Positions 35,701-44,700 of a stretch of 64,000 nucleotides of DNA are shown here, one piece after another. Every line of letters starts with the position of its first letter. Positions within the stretch are counted from its first letter, which is position 1. The position numbers and the translations under genes were made by a program. The notes beneath the pieces were generated by a model. It worked only from the letters and a program-made list of their open reading frames with translations. It did not search any database and was not told where the DNA came from. The stretch is from Isoptericola halotolerans. Its GTDB lineage: Bacteria; Actinomycetota; Actinomycetes; Actinomycetales; Cellulomonadaceae. The stretch is from assembly GCF_003003075.1 (NCBI RefSeq), contig NZ_PVTX01000001.1, positions 62,001 through 126,000 of the forward strand. The letters run 5' to 3'.

Positions 35701-36030
35701 GCGATCGACCTGTGGACGCTCGACCTGGGCGAGCACGAGGTCACCGCGACCGCCACCGACGAGGCCGGGAACACGACGGAGGTGACCGTGTCGTTCACCG
35801 TCACGACCTCGTTCGGCGACCTGGCTGCCCACCTCGAGCGGCTCCAGGAGGGCGGCGAGCTCTCGTCGTCCGAGGCCGCCCGCCTCTCGGCGTTCCTCGG
35901 CCAGGCCGAGCGGCACGCCGACGCCGGCCGGGACCGCCAGGCGGCGTCCGCGCTGCAGCGGTTCGTCGACGCGACCGACGAGGAGGTGCTGGTCCGCGAC
36001 GCCGAGGCGCTCGTCGCGCAGCGGGGCTGA
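32713..36030 (+). CDS. Secreted PQQ-dependent glucose/sorbosone dehydrogenase-like protein with PKD and FIMAH-like domains
   Basis: The 1,105-residue protein has a Sec signal peptide (RRSRVSVALATMLALAVPAAAAAHD). Next is a beta-propeller with GMAVMPDGSVLHTARDG, GIALAPDF, HVGGDIDFDAEGNVYLSTGDN, RNPFRIDVD and GPDGSLYVLDYGNGFF, the sorbosone dehydrogenase pattern. A PKD domain follows (SPTAQISADPVSSSQAPLTV... YEWDLDGDGTFDE) around 535-615. Then come a possible carbohydrate-binding beta-sandwich (about 730-850), Ig-like modules and a C-terminal helical FIMAH-like domain. It probably oxidises or binds an extracellular sugar. AGGAAGG precedes the ATG. A leader with an upstream ORF and hairpins precedes it, and the adjacent ROK gene suggests sugar-responsive control. 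Confidence 0.85.
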   Translation: MVNSRRSRVSVALATMLALAVPAAAAAHDGVDHGAEAGAEAALDWSNYEKVLLSKNTGEPIGMAVMPDGSVLHTARDGAIRHTDPSTGVTEVVNTVDVYANSEDGMQGIALAPDFAESGWVYLYYAPRVMEGDDYPTTTPSGSAPNSLPEGEDESYWDQWKGYNQLSRFQWDAEAHALDLSTEQKILQVEVQRGQCCHVGGDIDFDAEGNVYLSTGDNTPASTPGANGFTPINNAPGMNPGFDARRGAGSTNDLRGAILRVHVEEDGSYTIPEGNLFEPGTEGTRPELFVMGLRNPFRIDVDDVTGAVSWGDYGPDSGVASDERGPMGYVEWQSTTTPLNGGWPYCHGPNTNYNEWDYATATPGEWFDCEAGAENSSTWNTGLDVLPPATAPQVYYGDNPGDQPFDEFVEFDAQGGQGPMGGPTFHHDPEGPDSQWPEYWDGKAFMYEFSQDYIAGLTIPDRDGPVTHVEHVLPNEALTDNVQAITDGPIDMEFGPDGSLYVLDYGNGFFRQNPEAGLYRIDYAEGNKSPTAQISADPVSSSQAPLTVTLDGSGSSDPEGAELTYEWDLDGDGTFDETGAQVTTTYTELGQYTVRLRVTDPAGRQGLTSQLVTVGNVAPTLSADHPADGGFFAWGDAVPYAFSTSDPEDGDETVCSELSWTFGLGHDTHAHPEVLGSGCSGAWATPADAPEHGATEKLYGVVVANYTDQGNGDIPPAQDEVSLLLNTFTQEAEHADVLEGVEVVADDSAGGLSKVTSFGAGDHLAWDPVNFTGIDGVDVRGAGTGTVELRWGAADAEPFATADLDAAGWSTVAADVAAFPEGTGELFVTSTGGVELDTLTFQGPGVTDVTAPEATVTLDPAEPTGDSGWYTGPVEVQLEATDDGQIGDGEVSTDGGQTWQSVRHPWFGTLQPFTLDEDGVHEVLYRVSDTGGNVSETGSVTVSVDATAPEVAVTGVADGDEPGSSQTVELGTEATDATSGVASSALTLDGETVEAGAIDLWTLDLGEHEVTATATDEAGNTTEVTVSFTVTTSFGDLAAHLERLQEGGELSSSEAARLSAFLGQAERHADAGRDRQAASALQRFVDATDEEVLVRDAEALVAQRG

Positions 36031-36031
36031 G

Positions 36032-36075
36032 CCGCCGGACGGGGCGGGGCCGCACGGCCCCGCCCCGTCCGGCGG
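36032..36075 (+). terminator. Strong GC hairpin terminator
   Basis: Immediately after the TGA at 36028-36030 there is a perfect 21-base-pair inverted repeat with a two-base centre. A short TT follows, but no long T-run. It should end the dehydrogenase transcript. The rest of the gap to 36208 shows nothing beyond an AGGAG site for the next gene. Confidence 0.75.
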
Positions 36076-36208
36076 TTCCTGCGCGTCGGGGGAATAGCTG
36101 CATCAGTTCCCGGGTTCGACCAGCCGGAAGAGCACCCGACCTGAGGACACCCGTATCCACCCGAGCCAGCCCCGTACCACCCTGCCGCCCCGCCGCGAGG
36201 AGACCGCC

Positions 36209-36670
36209 ATGCCCACCGCCGCCCTGGAGGACCTCGCCTCCCTGCCCACCGCCCAGCTGCTGACGAGCGACGGTGCAGGGCCGGGCAGCCCGGCCTGGCT
36301 GGTGTCGCTCGGTCGCGACCTCTACATGCGGTCCGCCCCCGGCGGGGAACGGCTGCGACCGGGCGGCGGCCGCGCACGCGTCCGGGTGGCCGACGTCGTG
36401 CACCACGTGACGCTCGCCGAGGTGGCGCCCGAGGTGCACGGCCTGCTCGACGACGCCTACCGGGCCAAGTACGGGCACTGCACCCCGGACCGGGTCTCCG
36501 CCGTCGTCTCCGACGTCGCGGCGGCCACGACGTTCCGCGTCAGCACCCGCCGGCCGTCGTTGTGGGAGCGCACGGCGCCCCTGCTTGACCGCGGGCAGGC
36601 GTGGTGGGACCGGGTCCGCCCGGTGCGCGGCGAGGCCCGCGCCGGCGAGGTGCCCTGCCCGACCTGCTGA
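36209..36670 (+). CDS. DUF2255 family protein
   Basis: The 153-residue protein has WLVSLGRDLYMRSAPG, VVHHVTLAEVAPEVHGLLDDAYRAKYG and FRVSTRRPSLWERTAPLL. This is a DUF2255-like pattern related to small flavin-binding split-barrel proteins. Function unknown. AGGAG precedes the ATG. A CPTC at the extreme C-terminus is unusual for the family and could be a metal or redox pair. Confidence 0.65.
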   Translation: MPTAALEDLASLPTAQLLTSDGAGPGSPAWLVSLGRDLYMRSAPGGERLRPGGGRARVRVADVVHHVTLAEVAPEVHGLLDDAYRAKYGHCTPDRVSAVVSDVAAATTFRVSTRRPSLWERTAPLLDRGQAWWDRVRPVRGEARAGEVPCPTC

Positions 36671-36674
36671 GCCC

Positions 36675-37820
36675 TCAGCCGGCGACCCGGCGGACGTCGG
36701 CGGCCGGGACCGCGTCCCACCAGCGGCGGTACCGGCGGTAGACCGTCGGCTCCCGGTCCGCCAGGAACGCCCGCAGTCCGTGGGCCTCGGCCTCCAGCGC
36801 CGACCAGGCGGCCCGGTCGAGCGGCTCGAACGCCGCCACGTCCACCCCGTCCTCCGTGGCCCGCCACACGCCGGCCACGCGGCCGTCCACCAGCACGGTC
36901 GGCAGGGTGTCCCCGTTGCGGCGGACGACGTGCGGGCGGTGCGCGTCGGCGACGACGCGGTTCCGGTCCTCGTGGGCGAGGACGACGCTCTCCCACATGC
37001 CGAGCAGGCGCGGGGGTGCCGGCGTCGCCGGGTCGGGCCGTGGAGCGTCGGGGAGGTCGAGCAGCTCCCTCCCGTCCGGTCCCTCGACGACGACGAGCTC
37101 GTCGCGCAGCGCCGCGACGGCGGGCCGGGTGAACGGCCGCCGCAGCATCGTGAACCGGGCGAAGTCGGCCTCCGACGCCGGGCCGAACGCCGCGAGGTAG
37201 CGCCGCAGCAGGTGCACGACCGCCGGGTCGTCGCCGGGCGGCGGGTCGTCCGCGGCCGTCGCCGCCCCTGCCCGGTAGCGCCGGGCCCGCGGCGAGAAGG
37301 ACCAGGGCGGCCCGGTGGGCACGTGGTGCAGCGGCGCGAGGGTGCGCAGCGCGAACCAGGCCGCCGGTGCCCGGTCGGCGCCGAGGAGCCGCTCGAGCTC
37401 GCCGAGGATCTCGTCCTGGGTGCGCGGCTCCGCGCAGAACGCCAGCAGCGCGTCGCGCACGCCGTCCGCCTCGGTAGGGGTGAGGCGAGCCGGGGCGAAG
37501 CGGCGGTCGTTCAGCCGCGACGCGCGCAGCGGGTGCGTCATCGCGCGGTGGAACGGGGCCCAGTCGTCGCGGTGCACCGCGTGCAGCGTGATGCGCATCA
37601 GCGTGGCGCGCACGACCTCGCCCGACGCGAGGGCGTGGTCCAGGTCGGCGGGGTCGAACCCGGCCACCCGGTTCCAGAGCGCGAGGTACGGGGACGCGGG
37701 CTCCTGGGCCTGGAGCGCACCGACCCGTCGTACGGCCTCGGGCACCGCGACGTCCTCGCGGCCGAGCAGGAGCTGGCGGGCGAGGGTCGCGCGGCCGAGG
37801 GCGGCGTCCGAGAGTCTCAC
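36675..37820 (-). CDS. AlkZ-like winged-helix DNA glycosylase family protein
   Basis: The 381-residue protein belongs to the HTH_42 family (AlkZ/AlkX). It starts LSDAALGRATLARQLLLGRE, with the catalytic Q-x-Q type motif in RVGALQAQEPASPYLALWNRV and several winged-helix repeats (RATLMRITLHAVHRDDW). Characterised members unhook DNA crosslinks or excise bulky N-alkyl bases. The GTG start overlaps the NhaA-DsbA gene stop by four bases on the same strand, so the two are co-translated, though the functional link is unclear. Confidence 0.83.
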   Translation of the reverse strand: MRLSDAALGRATLARQLLLGREDVAVPEAVRRVGALQAQEPASPYLALWNRVAGFDPADLDHALASGEVVRATLMRITLHAVHRDDWAPFHRAMTHPLRASRLNDRRFAPARLTPTEADGVRDALLAFCAEPRTQDEILGELERLLGADRAPAAWFALRTLAPLHHVPTGPPWSFSPRARRYRAGAATAADDPPPGDDPAVVHLLRRYLAAFGPASEADFARFTMLRRPFTRPAVAALRDELVVVEGPDGRELLDLPDAPRPDPATPAPPRLLGMWESVVLAHEDRNRVVADAHRPHVVRRNGDTLPTVLVDGRVAGVWRATEDGVDVAAFEPLDRAAWSALEAEAHGLRAFLADREPTVYRRYRRWWDAVPAADVRRVAG

Positions 37821-39625
37821 CGATCGACCGCCTCCAGGGCCTCGAGCGCGGCGATGAGCGTCTGGGCGTCGTGGGAGCCCTGGTGGCGGGTGCCGTCGAG
37901 GAAGAACGTGGGCGTCCCGCGGGCGCCGCTGGCCGCCGCGCTGACGGCGTGGTCCTGCACGCGGGCGTGCAGGGCGCCGTCGGCGAGGTCGGCGTCGAAC
38001 TGCTCCAGGTCCAGGCCCAGCTCCTCGGCGTAGCCGCGCAGGTCCTCTGGCTCCAGCCGCGACTGGTGGGCGAACAGCAGGTCGTGCATCTCCCAGAATC
38101 GGCCCTGCCGCGCCGCGGCCTCCGACGCCACGGCCGCGACGACGGCGTGCGGGTGCACGTCCTCCAGCGGCAGGTGGCGCACGACGTACCGGATGCGGTC
38201 GCCGAAGTGGTCGCGCAGGTCCCGCCACATCCCGGTCGCCCGGGCGCAGAACGGGCACTCGTAGTCGAGGTACTCCACCACGGTGTGCGGGGCGTCCGGG
38301 TCGCCGCGCACGTGGTCGTGGCGCAGGTCCACCGGCGGGTCCAGCGCCGTCGGCAGGTCGGCGCTCTCCTCGCCCCAGCGCACCCGCGCCATCGCGAAGA
38401 GCCCCCAGGCCAGCAGCGAGGCCACCACCAGGGACAGGAGCACGCCCACGGTGGCCGCCTGCGCCTGCGACTCGTCGGTGAACGCGAGGCCGACGACCAG
38501 CAGCGACACGGTGAAGCCGATCCCGGACAGGGCCGCGCCGCCGAGCACGCTGCCGGGCCCCACGCCGTCGGGCAGCGTGCCGAGGCGGAGCCGGACGGCC
38601 GCCCACGTGCCGACGCTGATGCCCACCAGCTTGCCGACGACCAGCCCGGCGACCACGCCCCACGTGACCGACGAGCCGAGCGCCTCGCCGAGGGCACCGC
38701 CCCGCAGGTCGATCCCCGCGTTCGCGAGGGCGAACAGCGGCACCACGACCAGCGCGACCGGGGTGCTGAGCACCTGGTGCAGCCGGTGGTTCACCGAGAT
38801 GGACCGCGCGAGGCCGAGGTGGACGTCGCGGGCGACGCTCGCGCTGGGCGACTGCCAGTACGCGCGGTACAGGCTCTTGGTCCGCACGACGTCGTCCCGC
38901 CGGGTGAGCGCCGCCGGCACCAGCAGGCCGGCGAGCATGCCGGCGATGGACGGGTGCACGCCGGCCTGCACGGTGGCGCCCCACAGCACGACGACCACGA
39001 GCACGTACGGCGTGCTGCGCCACTCGCGCATCCGGCCCAGCAGCCACAGCGCGCCGAGGCACGCGAGCGCGAGGAGCAGCGGGCCGACGCGGACCTCGTC
39101 GGAGTAGACGACGCCGATGATCGCCACCGCCAGGAAGTCGTCCACCACCGACAGGGTCAGCAGGAAGACGCGGAGCCGGTTCGACATGGCGGGGCCGACC
39201 AGCGCCAGGACGCCGAGCAGGAACGCGGTGTCCGTGCCGACGACGACGCCCCACCCCTCGGGCGCCTCGCGGCCGGCCACCGCCAGGTAGACCAGTGCGG
39301 GGACCGCGACGCCGACGGTGCCGGCGACCAGCGGGACCAGGCGCTGGCTGCGCCGGCGCAGGGAGCCGACGGAGAGCTCCTGGCGGACCTCGAGGCCGAC
39401 GACGAAGAAGAACAGCACCATCAGGCCGTCGTTGACCCAGTGGTGCAGGTCCATGTCGAACGCGAGCTCGCCGATCTCGACGTTGACCGGGGTCTCCCAC
39501 AGCTGTTCGTACACGCCGGACAGCGGGGAGTTGGCCCAGAGCAGGGCCAGCGCCGTGACGGCCAGGAGCAGCAGCGCGGCGCCCGAGTCGGTGCGCAGCC
39601 GGGCTGCGAGCGGTCGTCCGGCCAT
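37817..39625 (-). CDS. nhaA: NhaA Na+/H+ antiporter fused to a DsbA-like thioredoxin domain
   Basis: Residues about 10-400 form an NhaA antiporter with HHWVNDGLMVLFFFVVGLEVRQEL, the paired-Asp transport site in LTLSVVDDFLAVAIIGVVY, and PLFALANAGIDLRGG. Residues about 415-602 are a DsbA-like domain with CPFC in EYLDYECPFCARATGMW and a cis-Pro in GTPTFFLDG. The fusion, about 602 residues, is a known actinobacterial architecture, yet the partner of the redox domain is not established. ATG 39625 has AGGGG upstream; GTG 39631 is an alternative. TAGGCT at 39656-39661 (minus strand) is a plausible -10. Confidence 0.92.
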   Translation of the reverse strand: MAGRPLAARLRTDSGAALLLLAVTALALLWANSPLSGVYEQLWETPVNVEIGELAFDMDLHHWVNDGLMVLFFFVVGLEVRQELSVGSLRRRSQRLVPLVAGTVGVAVPALVYLAVAGREAPEGWGVVVGTDTAFLLGVLALVGPAMSNRLRVFLLTLSVVDDFLAVAIIGVVYSDEVRVGPLLLALACLGALWLLGRMREWRSTPYVLVVVVLWGATVQAGVHPSIAGMLAGLLVPAALTRRDDVVRTKSLYRAYWQSPSASVARDVHLGLARSISVNHRLHQVLSTPVALVVVPLFALANAGIDLRGGALGEALGSSVTWGVVAGLVVGKLVGISVGTWAAVRLRLGTLPDGVGPGSVLGGAALSGIGFTVSLLVVGLAFTDESQAQAATVGVLLSLVVASLLAWGLFAMARVRWGEESADLPTALDPPVDLRHDHVRGDPDAPHTVVEYLDYECPFCARATGMWRDLRDHFGDRIRYVVRHLPLEDVHPHAVVAAVASEAAARQGRFWEMHDLLFAHQSRLEPEDLRGYAEELGLDLEQFDADLADGALHARVQDHAVSAAASGARGTPTFFLDGTRHQGSHDAQTLIAALEALEAVDR

Positions 39626-39707
39626 CGTCACCCCTGTCCAGAGCAGTTGACCGGCAGCCTACGTCCGGCGCTCGCGGGAGTGCACGAGCGCACGCGACAC
39701 TGGGCGC

Positions 39708-40118
39708 ATGAGCGACTGGAACCAGCAGATCATCGAGGAGTTCCGCCGCCACGGCGGGACGGTCACGACCATGGGGTTCGGCCGCCGGCTCGTGCTGCTG
39801 CACAGCCGCGGGGCCCGGTCGGGCGCGGAGCGCGTCAACCCGCTCGCGGCGATCCGCGAGTCCGACGACGCGTGGCTGGTGGCGGCGTCGGCCGGTGGGG
39901 CGGACCGCCACCCGGCCTGGTACCGCAACGTCCTCGCCCACCCGGAGGTGGAGATCGAGACGCCCGACGACGGGACCGTCGCCGTGCACGCCACGGACCT
40001 GGCGGGGGCGGAGCGGGACGCCGGGTGGGCGCGGTTCACGGAGATGTCGGACGGCTTCGCGAGGTACGAGGCCAAGACGTCGCGCACGATCCCCGTGGTG
40101 CGCCTCACCCGGCGCTGA
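39708..40118 (+). CDS. DUF385 / deazaflavin-dependent nitroreductase family protein
   Basis: The 136-residue split-barrel protein of the Ddn family has GFGRRLVLLHSRGARSGAERVNPLAAI, DAWLVAASAGGADRHPAWYRNVLAHPEVEI and a C-terminal KTSRTIPVVRLTRR. Family members bind F420 and reduce quinones or nitro compounds; F420 use here is inferred from family only. No good ribosome-binding site precedes the ATG, and GACACT lies six bases upstream, so leaderless transcription is possible. It diverges from nhaA. Confidence 0.85.
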   Translation: MSDWNQQIIEEFRRHGGTVTTMGFGRRLVLLHSRGARSGAERVNPLAAIRESDDAWLVAASAGGADRHPAWYRNVLAHPEVEIETPDDGTVAVHATDLAGAERDAGWARFTEMSDGFARYEAKTSRTIPVVRLTRR

Positions 40119-40121
40119 GCG

Positions 40122-41600
40122 TCAGTACACGGACGGCCAGCCGTCGTCGTACCGGAGCAGGTTGATGCCGAGGAACGACGCCCCCGACGCCGCGTAGTAG
40201 TGGTACATCAGCACGTCGGCGTCGCTGTCGGCGAAGACGGTCTGGTGCCCCGGGCCGTTGATCGACCCGTGGCTCGCCAGGACCTCCGTGCCGCCGCCGT
40301 CCGTCATCGGCACGCCGGCCCGGTCCACGTAGGGGCCGGTGACCGAGGCGGAACGGCCCACCATGACCCGGTAGGTGCTGTCGGCGCCCTGGCAGCAGGA
40401 GTCGAACGACACGTACAGGTAGTAGTAGCCGTTGCGCTGGTGGATGCTGGGCGCCTCGATCGCGCCGCCGCCTCGGCCGGCGAGCGAGTGGAGCTCGCTC
40501 CCGGACCGCTGCCCGGTGGCGGGGTCGAGGCGGATCATCTTGATGCCGGACCAGAACGAGCCGAAGCTCATCCACCAGGACCCGTCGGTGTCGACGAACA
40601 CGTCCGGGTCGATGGCGTTGAAGTCGTCACCGGCCCCGGACTCGACCACCCTGCCCTGGTGCGTCCAGGTCCCGGCGGCTCCCGACGGGCTGGTGGCCAG
40701 GAAGATCGCCGAGGTGTTCTCGCCGAACGACGACGCCGAGTACCAGAGGTAGTACTGCCCGTTCGCGGAGTGGATCTCGGGTGCCCACAGGTGGGTGCTG
40801 CCACCGGTGTAGGGGTCGGCCCACGGCGTGCCGCCGGGGAACGCCGACCCGGCGTCGGTCCAGCGCGTGCGGTCGCTCGACGTCTTGAGCGGCACGCCCG
40901 GTCCCGTGCTCGCGAGGAGGTAGCCGCCCGACGGCGTCCTCGTCACCTCGGGGTCGTGCACGCCGGTGTCGCCGGTGACGAGTCCCGGGTCGGGGTAGCT
41001 CGTCCCGCCGCCGGTGCCGCCGTCGGCCCCGCCGTCGACACGGACGAGGCGCCAGCGCTGGTTCGCGCCGTCGAGGTCCGCGAACTGCGAGATGCGGGCG
41101 CCGTCGTCGGTGGACCACTCCCAGACCTCGAGCGCCTTGCCGCTGTGGCGGTTGAGCAGCCGCACGGTGCCGTCGGCGGAGTCGGCGAGCCGGAACTGCT
41201 GGTTGGTCCCGCCGGTGTCGGCCCACTGGATCACCTCGGCGCCGTCGGCGGTCGACCGGCCGGAGACGTCGACGACCTTGCCGCTGTGCCGCGACTGCAG
41301 GCGGTGGTAGCCGTCCCCGGAGTCGAGGAAGCGCCACTGCTGCCAGGCGCCGTCGTTGCGCTCCCACTGGACGATCCCGGCGCCGTCCGCGGTCGAGGCC
41401 TCGTAGACGTCGAGGGCTTTGCCGCTGTGCTGGTTGACTAGCACGTACCAGGCGTCCGGGTCGACGGTGGCGGCGCGGGCGGGGGAGCCGACGGCGACGG
41501 TCCAGCCGGCGGCGAGCGCCAGCGCCGTGACGAACGCGGCGAGGAGTGCGGCGACGGTGCGCCGGGGGTGGTGCCGTCGGGCGAGGGTGCGGGCTTCCAT
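40122..41600 (-). CDS. Secreted GH43 arabinanase-like hydrolase with N-terminal ricin-type CBM13
   Basis: The 492-residue protein has a signal peptide (HHPRRTVAALLAAFVTALALAAGWTVAVGSPARA). A ricin-B lectin/CBM13 domain (about 45-185) has three NRHSGKALEVW-like repeats. A Gly-rich linker leads to a five-bladed GH43 propeller starting GDTGVHDPEVTRTPSGGYLLAS. DFNAIDPDVFVDTDGSWWMSFGSFWSGI and GAIEAPSIHQRNGYYYLYVS are typical of endo-arabinanases and arabinofuranosidases. It would degrade plant arabinan outside the cell. A perfect LacI-type palindrome lies 38 bases upstream of the ATG. Confidence 0.9.
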   Translation of the reverse strand: MEARTLARRHHPRRTVAALLAAFVTALALAAGWTVAVGSPARAATVDPDAWYVLVNQHSGKALDVYEASTADGAGIVQWERNDGAWQQWRFLDSGDGYHRLQSRHSGKVVDVSGRSTADGAEVIQWADTGGTNQQFRLADSADGTVRLLNRHSGKALEVWEWSTDDGARISQFADLDGANQRWRLVRVDGGADGGTGGGTSYPDPGLVTGDTGVHDPEVTRTPSGGYLLASTGPGVPLKTSSDRTRWTDAGSAFPGGTPWADPYTGGSTHLWAPEIHSANGQYYLWYSASSFGENTSAIFLATSPSGAAGTWTHQGRVVESGAGDDFNAIDPDVFVDTDGSWWMSFGSFWSGIKMIRLDPATGQRSGSELHSLAGRGGGAIEAPSIHQRNGYYYLYVSFDSCCQGADSTYRVMVGRSASVTGPYVDRAGVPMTDGGGTEVLASHGSINGPGHQTVFADSDADVLMYHYYAASGASFLGINLLRYDDGWPSVY

Positions 41601-41637
41601 GGTTCCTCCACGTTGAGGGTGGCCGCTGGCACCGCGA

Positions 41638-41655
41638 ATGTACATCGATGTACAT
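41638..41655. promoter_or_regulatory. LacI-type operator upstream of GH43
   Basis: ATGTACATCGATGTACAT is a perfect 18-base palindrome with the central CG typical of LacI-family sites. It differs from the sites at 61253-61302 (ATGTTTACGTAAACAT), so a different LacI protein, not encoded in the window, probably binds it. Confidence 0.72.
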
Positions 41656-41764
41656 CGCCCGGCAACGGGTCGCCGACCGGCGAGGGGCAATCTCGCCGGG
41701 CACGCACGCCCGCCGGGCGCTAGCCTGCGCGGGACGGGGATGACGCTGGGGGGCGTAGTTGAGC

Positions 41765-44700
41765 ATGGGAAAGCACGGCCTGACGGGCCGTACCGCAGGT
41801 CGGCGCGGCCTCGCACGAGCCACCGCGGTCGCGGTCGCCGTCGGCCTCGTGGGTGTGTCGGCCACCGCGCCGGCGCGGGCAGCGGTCGAACCGTACGACC
41901 CGTTCGACGTCAACCAGGGCTTCTCGGTCCTGGCCACCGGCGACGCGATGCTCGACAACGGCGAGCTCGAGGGATCGGTGGCGGCGTTCGGCACGGTGTC
42001 GACCACCCGGTCGAACTACCCGTTCATCCACCAGGCCGCCGGGGACCCCGACTACACGGTCCCGCTGGTCGACGGCGACCCGGTCCGTCTCCTCGCCGAC
42101 GCGTACGTCGGGACCGGCGGAGCCGCCGTCACCAACCGCGACGACTCCGGCACGATCGACCCCGCCTCCCCGGAGGCCACGGCCGTCGCCAAGCTCGCCG
42201 ACACCTCGAACCTCACCGCCTCGGCGCGCGGCAGCAACTACACGCGGCTCACGAACACCGAGGGCGGCACGCTCGACCTCGAGGAGCTGCCCTACGACCC
42301 GGCGACCTGGCAGAGCAGCGTCCAGACGCAGGAGCCCACGGTCGCCGACTACTTCCCGGACCTCGACGCGCACGTCGCGCAGACCAACCAGTGCCTGGCC
42401 GCGATGTACACCGACCCCGCGCTCGGCAACGAGGTGACGGTCACCGGGGGCGGCAACGAGGTGTTCGTCTCGGGGTTCAGCTCGTCGGTGCCCAACTGGA
42501 TCGACTACGAGGACGTCGCCGGCCAGGTCATCAAGCTCGACGACGCCGGCGGGTACACCCCGACGGCCCAGGCGCCGCTCGTGGTGCGCGTCTCGGACCC
42601 GACGAACACCGTCGGCCCGCTCAACTTCGAGGGCTGGAACGACCAGGACCTGGCCCGTTACATCATGCTCGACCTGTCCGAGGTGACCAGCCCCGTGACG
42701 GTCGACGGGCTCGAGTACGGCGCGGTGTGGGCGCCGGGGATCGACCTCACCTACACCTCGTCGCGCACGACGAACGGGCAGTGGTTCGCCGACGACTTCA
42801 CCACCGGAGGCGCGGACGGGACCGGCGGCGGCGAGCTGCACCACCACGCGTTCCTCGGCCAGCTGCTCTGCGAGGTCGAGGACGCCGCACCGGTGATCAC
42901 CTCGCAGGCGGCCGTCGCGGACTCCGCCGACGGGCTGCTGCCGACCGACGGCGGCACCGTGGTCGACACCGTGTCCTACACCGGCCTGGAGCCGGGCACC
43001 GAGTACGTGGTCACGGCGTCCGTGGTGACGGCCGACGGCACCGACACCGGGATCACCGCCGCCACGACGTTCACGCCCACGGCGGCGAGCGGCAGCGTCG
43101 AGGTCGAGATCGAGGTCACCGCCGAGCAGGCCGCCGCGTACGCCGGGCAGGACCTGGTGATCTTCCAGTCCCTGACGGCCGGCGGGACCGAGGTCGCCAC
43201 CCACGAGGACCTCGACGACCCCGACCAGACGTTCACGGTCGCGGCGATCCCCGCGACCGGTGGGTTCGACGTCGTCAAGGCGGTCGAGGGGGACGGCGCG
43301 GCGCTCGTCGACCCCGGCACCAGCTTCACCGTGGCGTGGGAGGTGACCGACGGCCCCTCGACCGGCCGGTCCGGCACGCTCGAGGTGCTGGGCGACGGGA
43401 CCGTCGTCGAGGGCCCGGACGACCTCGCCGAGGGCGACGTCGTGACGTTCACCGAGGTCACGCCCCCGGTCGTGGAGGGCACCGCGCCGGCCGAGGTCGC
43501 CGTCTCGCCGGAGACGCTGACGATCGACCCTGCAGCGCCGACCACGCCGGTCGTCACGGTGACCAACACCTACGACAAGGCCGACGCCACCTTCAGCCTC
43601 CGCAAGGAGATCAGCGGCGACGCCGCCGGTCTGGTGCCGCCCGGGACGGAGTTCACGGTGGCCTGGGAGGTCACCGCCGGCGCCGGCGCCGACGTCGGCG
43701 AGTCGGGGACGCTGACGGTGCCGGCGGACGGGACCCCCGTCGACGGCCCCACGCTGTCCCACGGCGACGCCGTGACCTTCAGCGAGCCCGAGCTCCCGGA
43801 GATCGAGGGGGTGGTCTGGGGGACACCGACCATCACCCCCGACCCGCTCGTGCTCGACACAGACGAGCCGGCCGAGGTGGTCGTCGACAACGAGGCCGTC
43901 CCGGAGCAGCTCGAGGGCGGCGCCATCGAGATCGCCAAGACGCTCGACGGCGACGGCGCCGGTCTGGTGTACCCCGACGTCGACAACCCGGACTGCGGGC
44001 CGGACGGCAACCAGGGCGGCGGTAACGACCCGGACTGCGCGGAGCCGCCGTCGTACACCATCGGCTGGACCGTGACCGACGGACCGTCGGCCGGCCGCAC
44101 CGGAGAAGTGGTCGTCACCGGTGACGGCGCGGTCTCGCCGGTCCCGGCCGAGGGCGAGGAGCCGTTCCAGGCCGGCGACGTCGTCGAATTCGACGAGCCG
44201 GAGGGACCGGGCACGGACGGGGCCGAGCTGACCGGCGTGACGTTCGACCCCGCCAGCGTCCTCATCGTGCCCGGCCCGGCGGAGACCGTGACGGTCGACG
44301 TGACCAACACCTACGACCTCGACGACGCGACGTTCACGGCGCACAAGGAGGTCACCGGGCCGGCCGCGGACCTGGTGCCCGACGACGCCGAGTTCGCCCT
44401 GCACTACGAGGTCACCGACGGCGAGTCGGCCGGGGCGACCGGCACGCTCACGCTGCCCGCGGACGGGACGGTGGTCGACGGACCGACGCTCCGCCACGGC
44501 GACACCGTGACGTTCACCGAGGCCACCCCGCCGGTGGTCGACGGCGTGGTCTGGGGCGACGTGGCGATCGACCCGGAGACGATCGTCCTCGACTCCGCGA
44601 CCGGCCCGGTCGACGTGACCGTCACCAACACGGCGGCAGGGGTGCCGGCGCTCAGCTCGCAGGTGGCGGTCGCGGGCCCGAGCACGACGACGGTGCCCGG

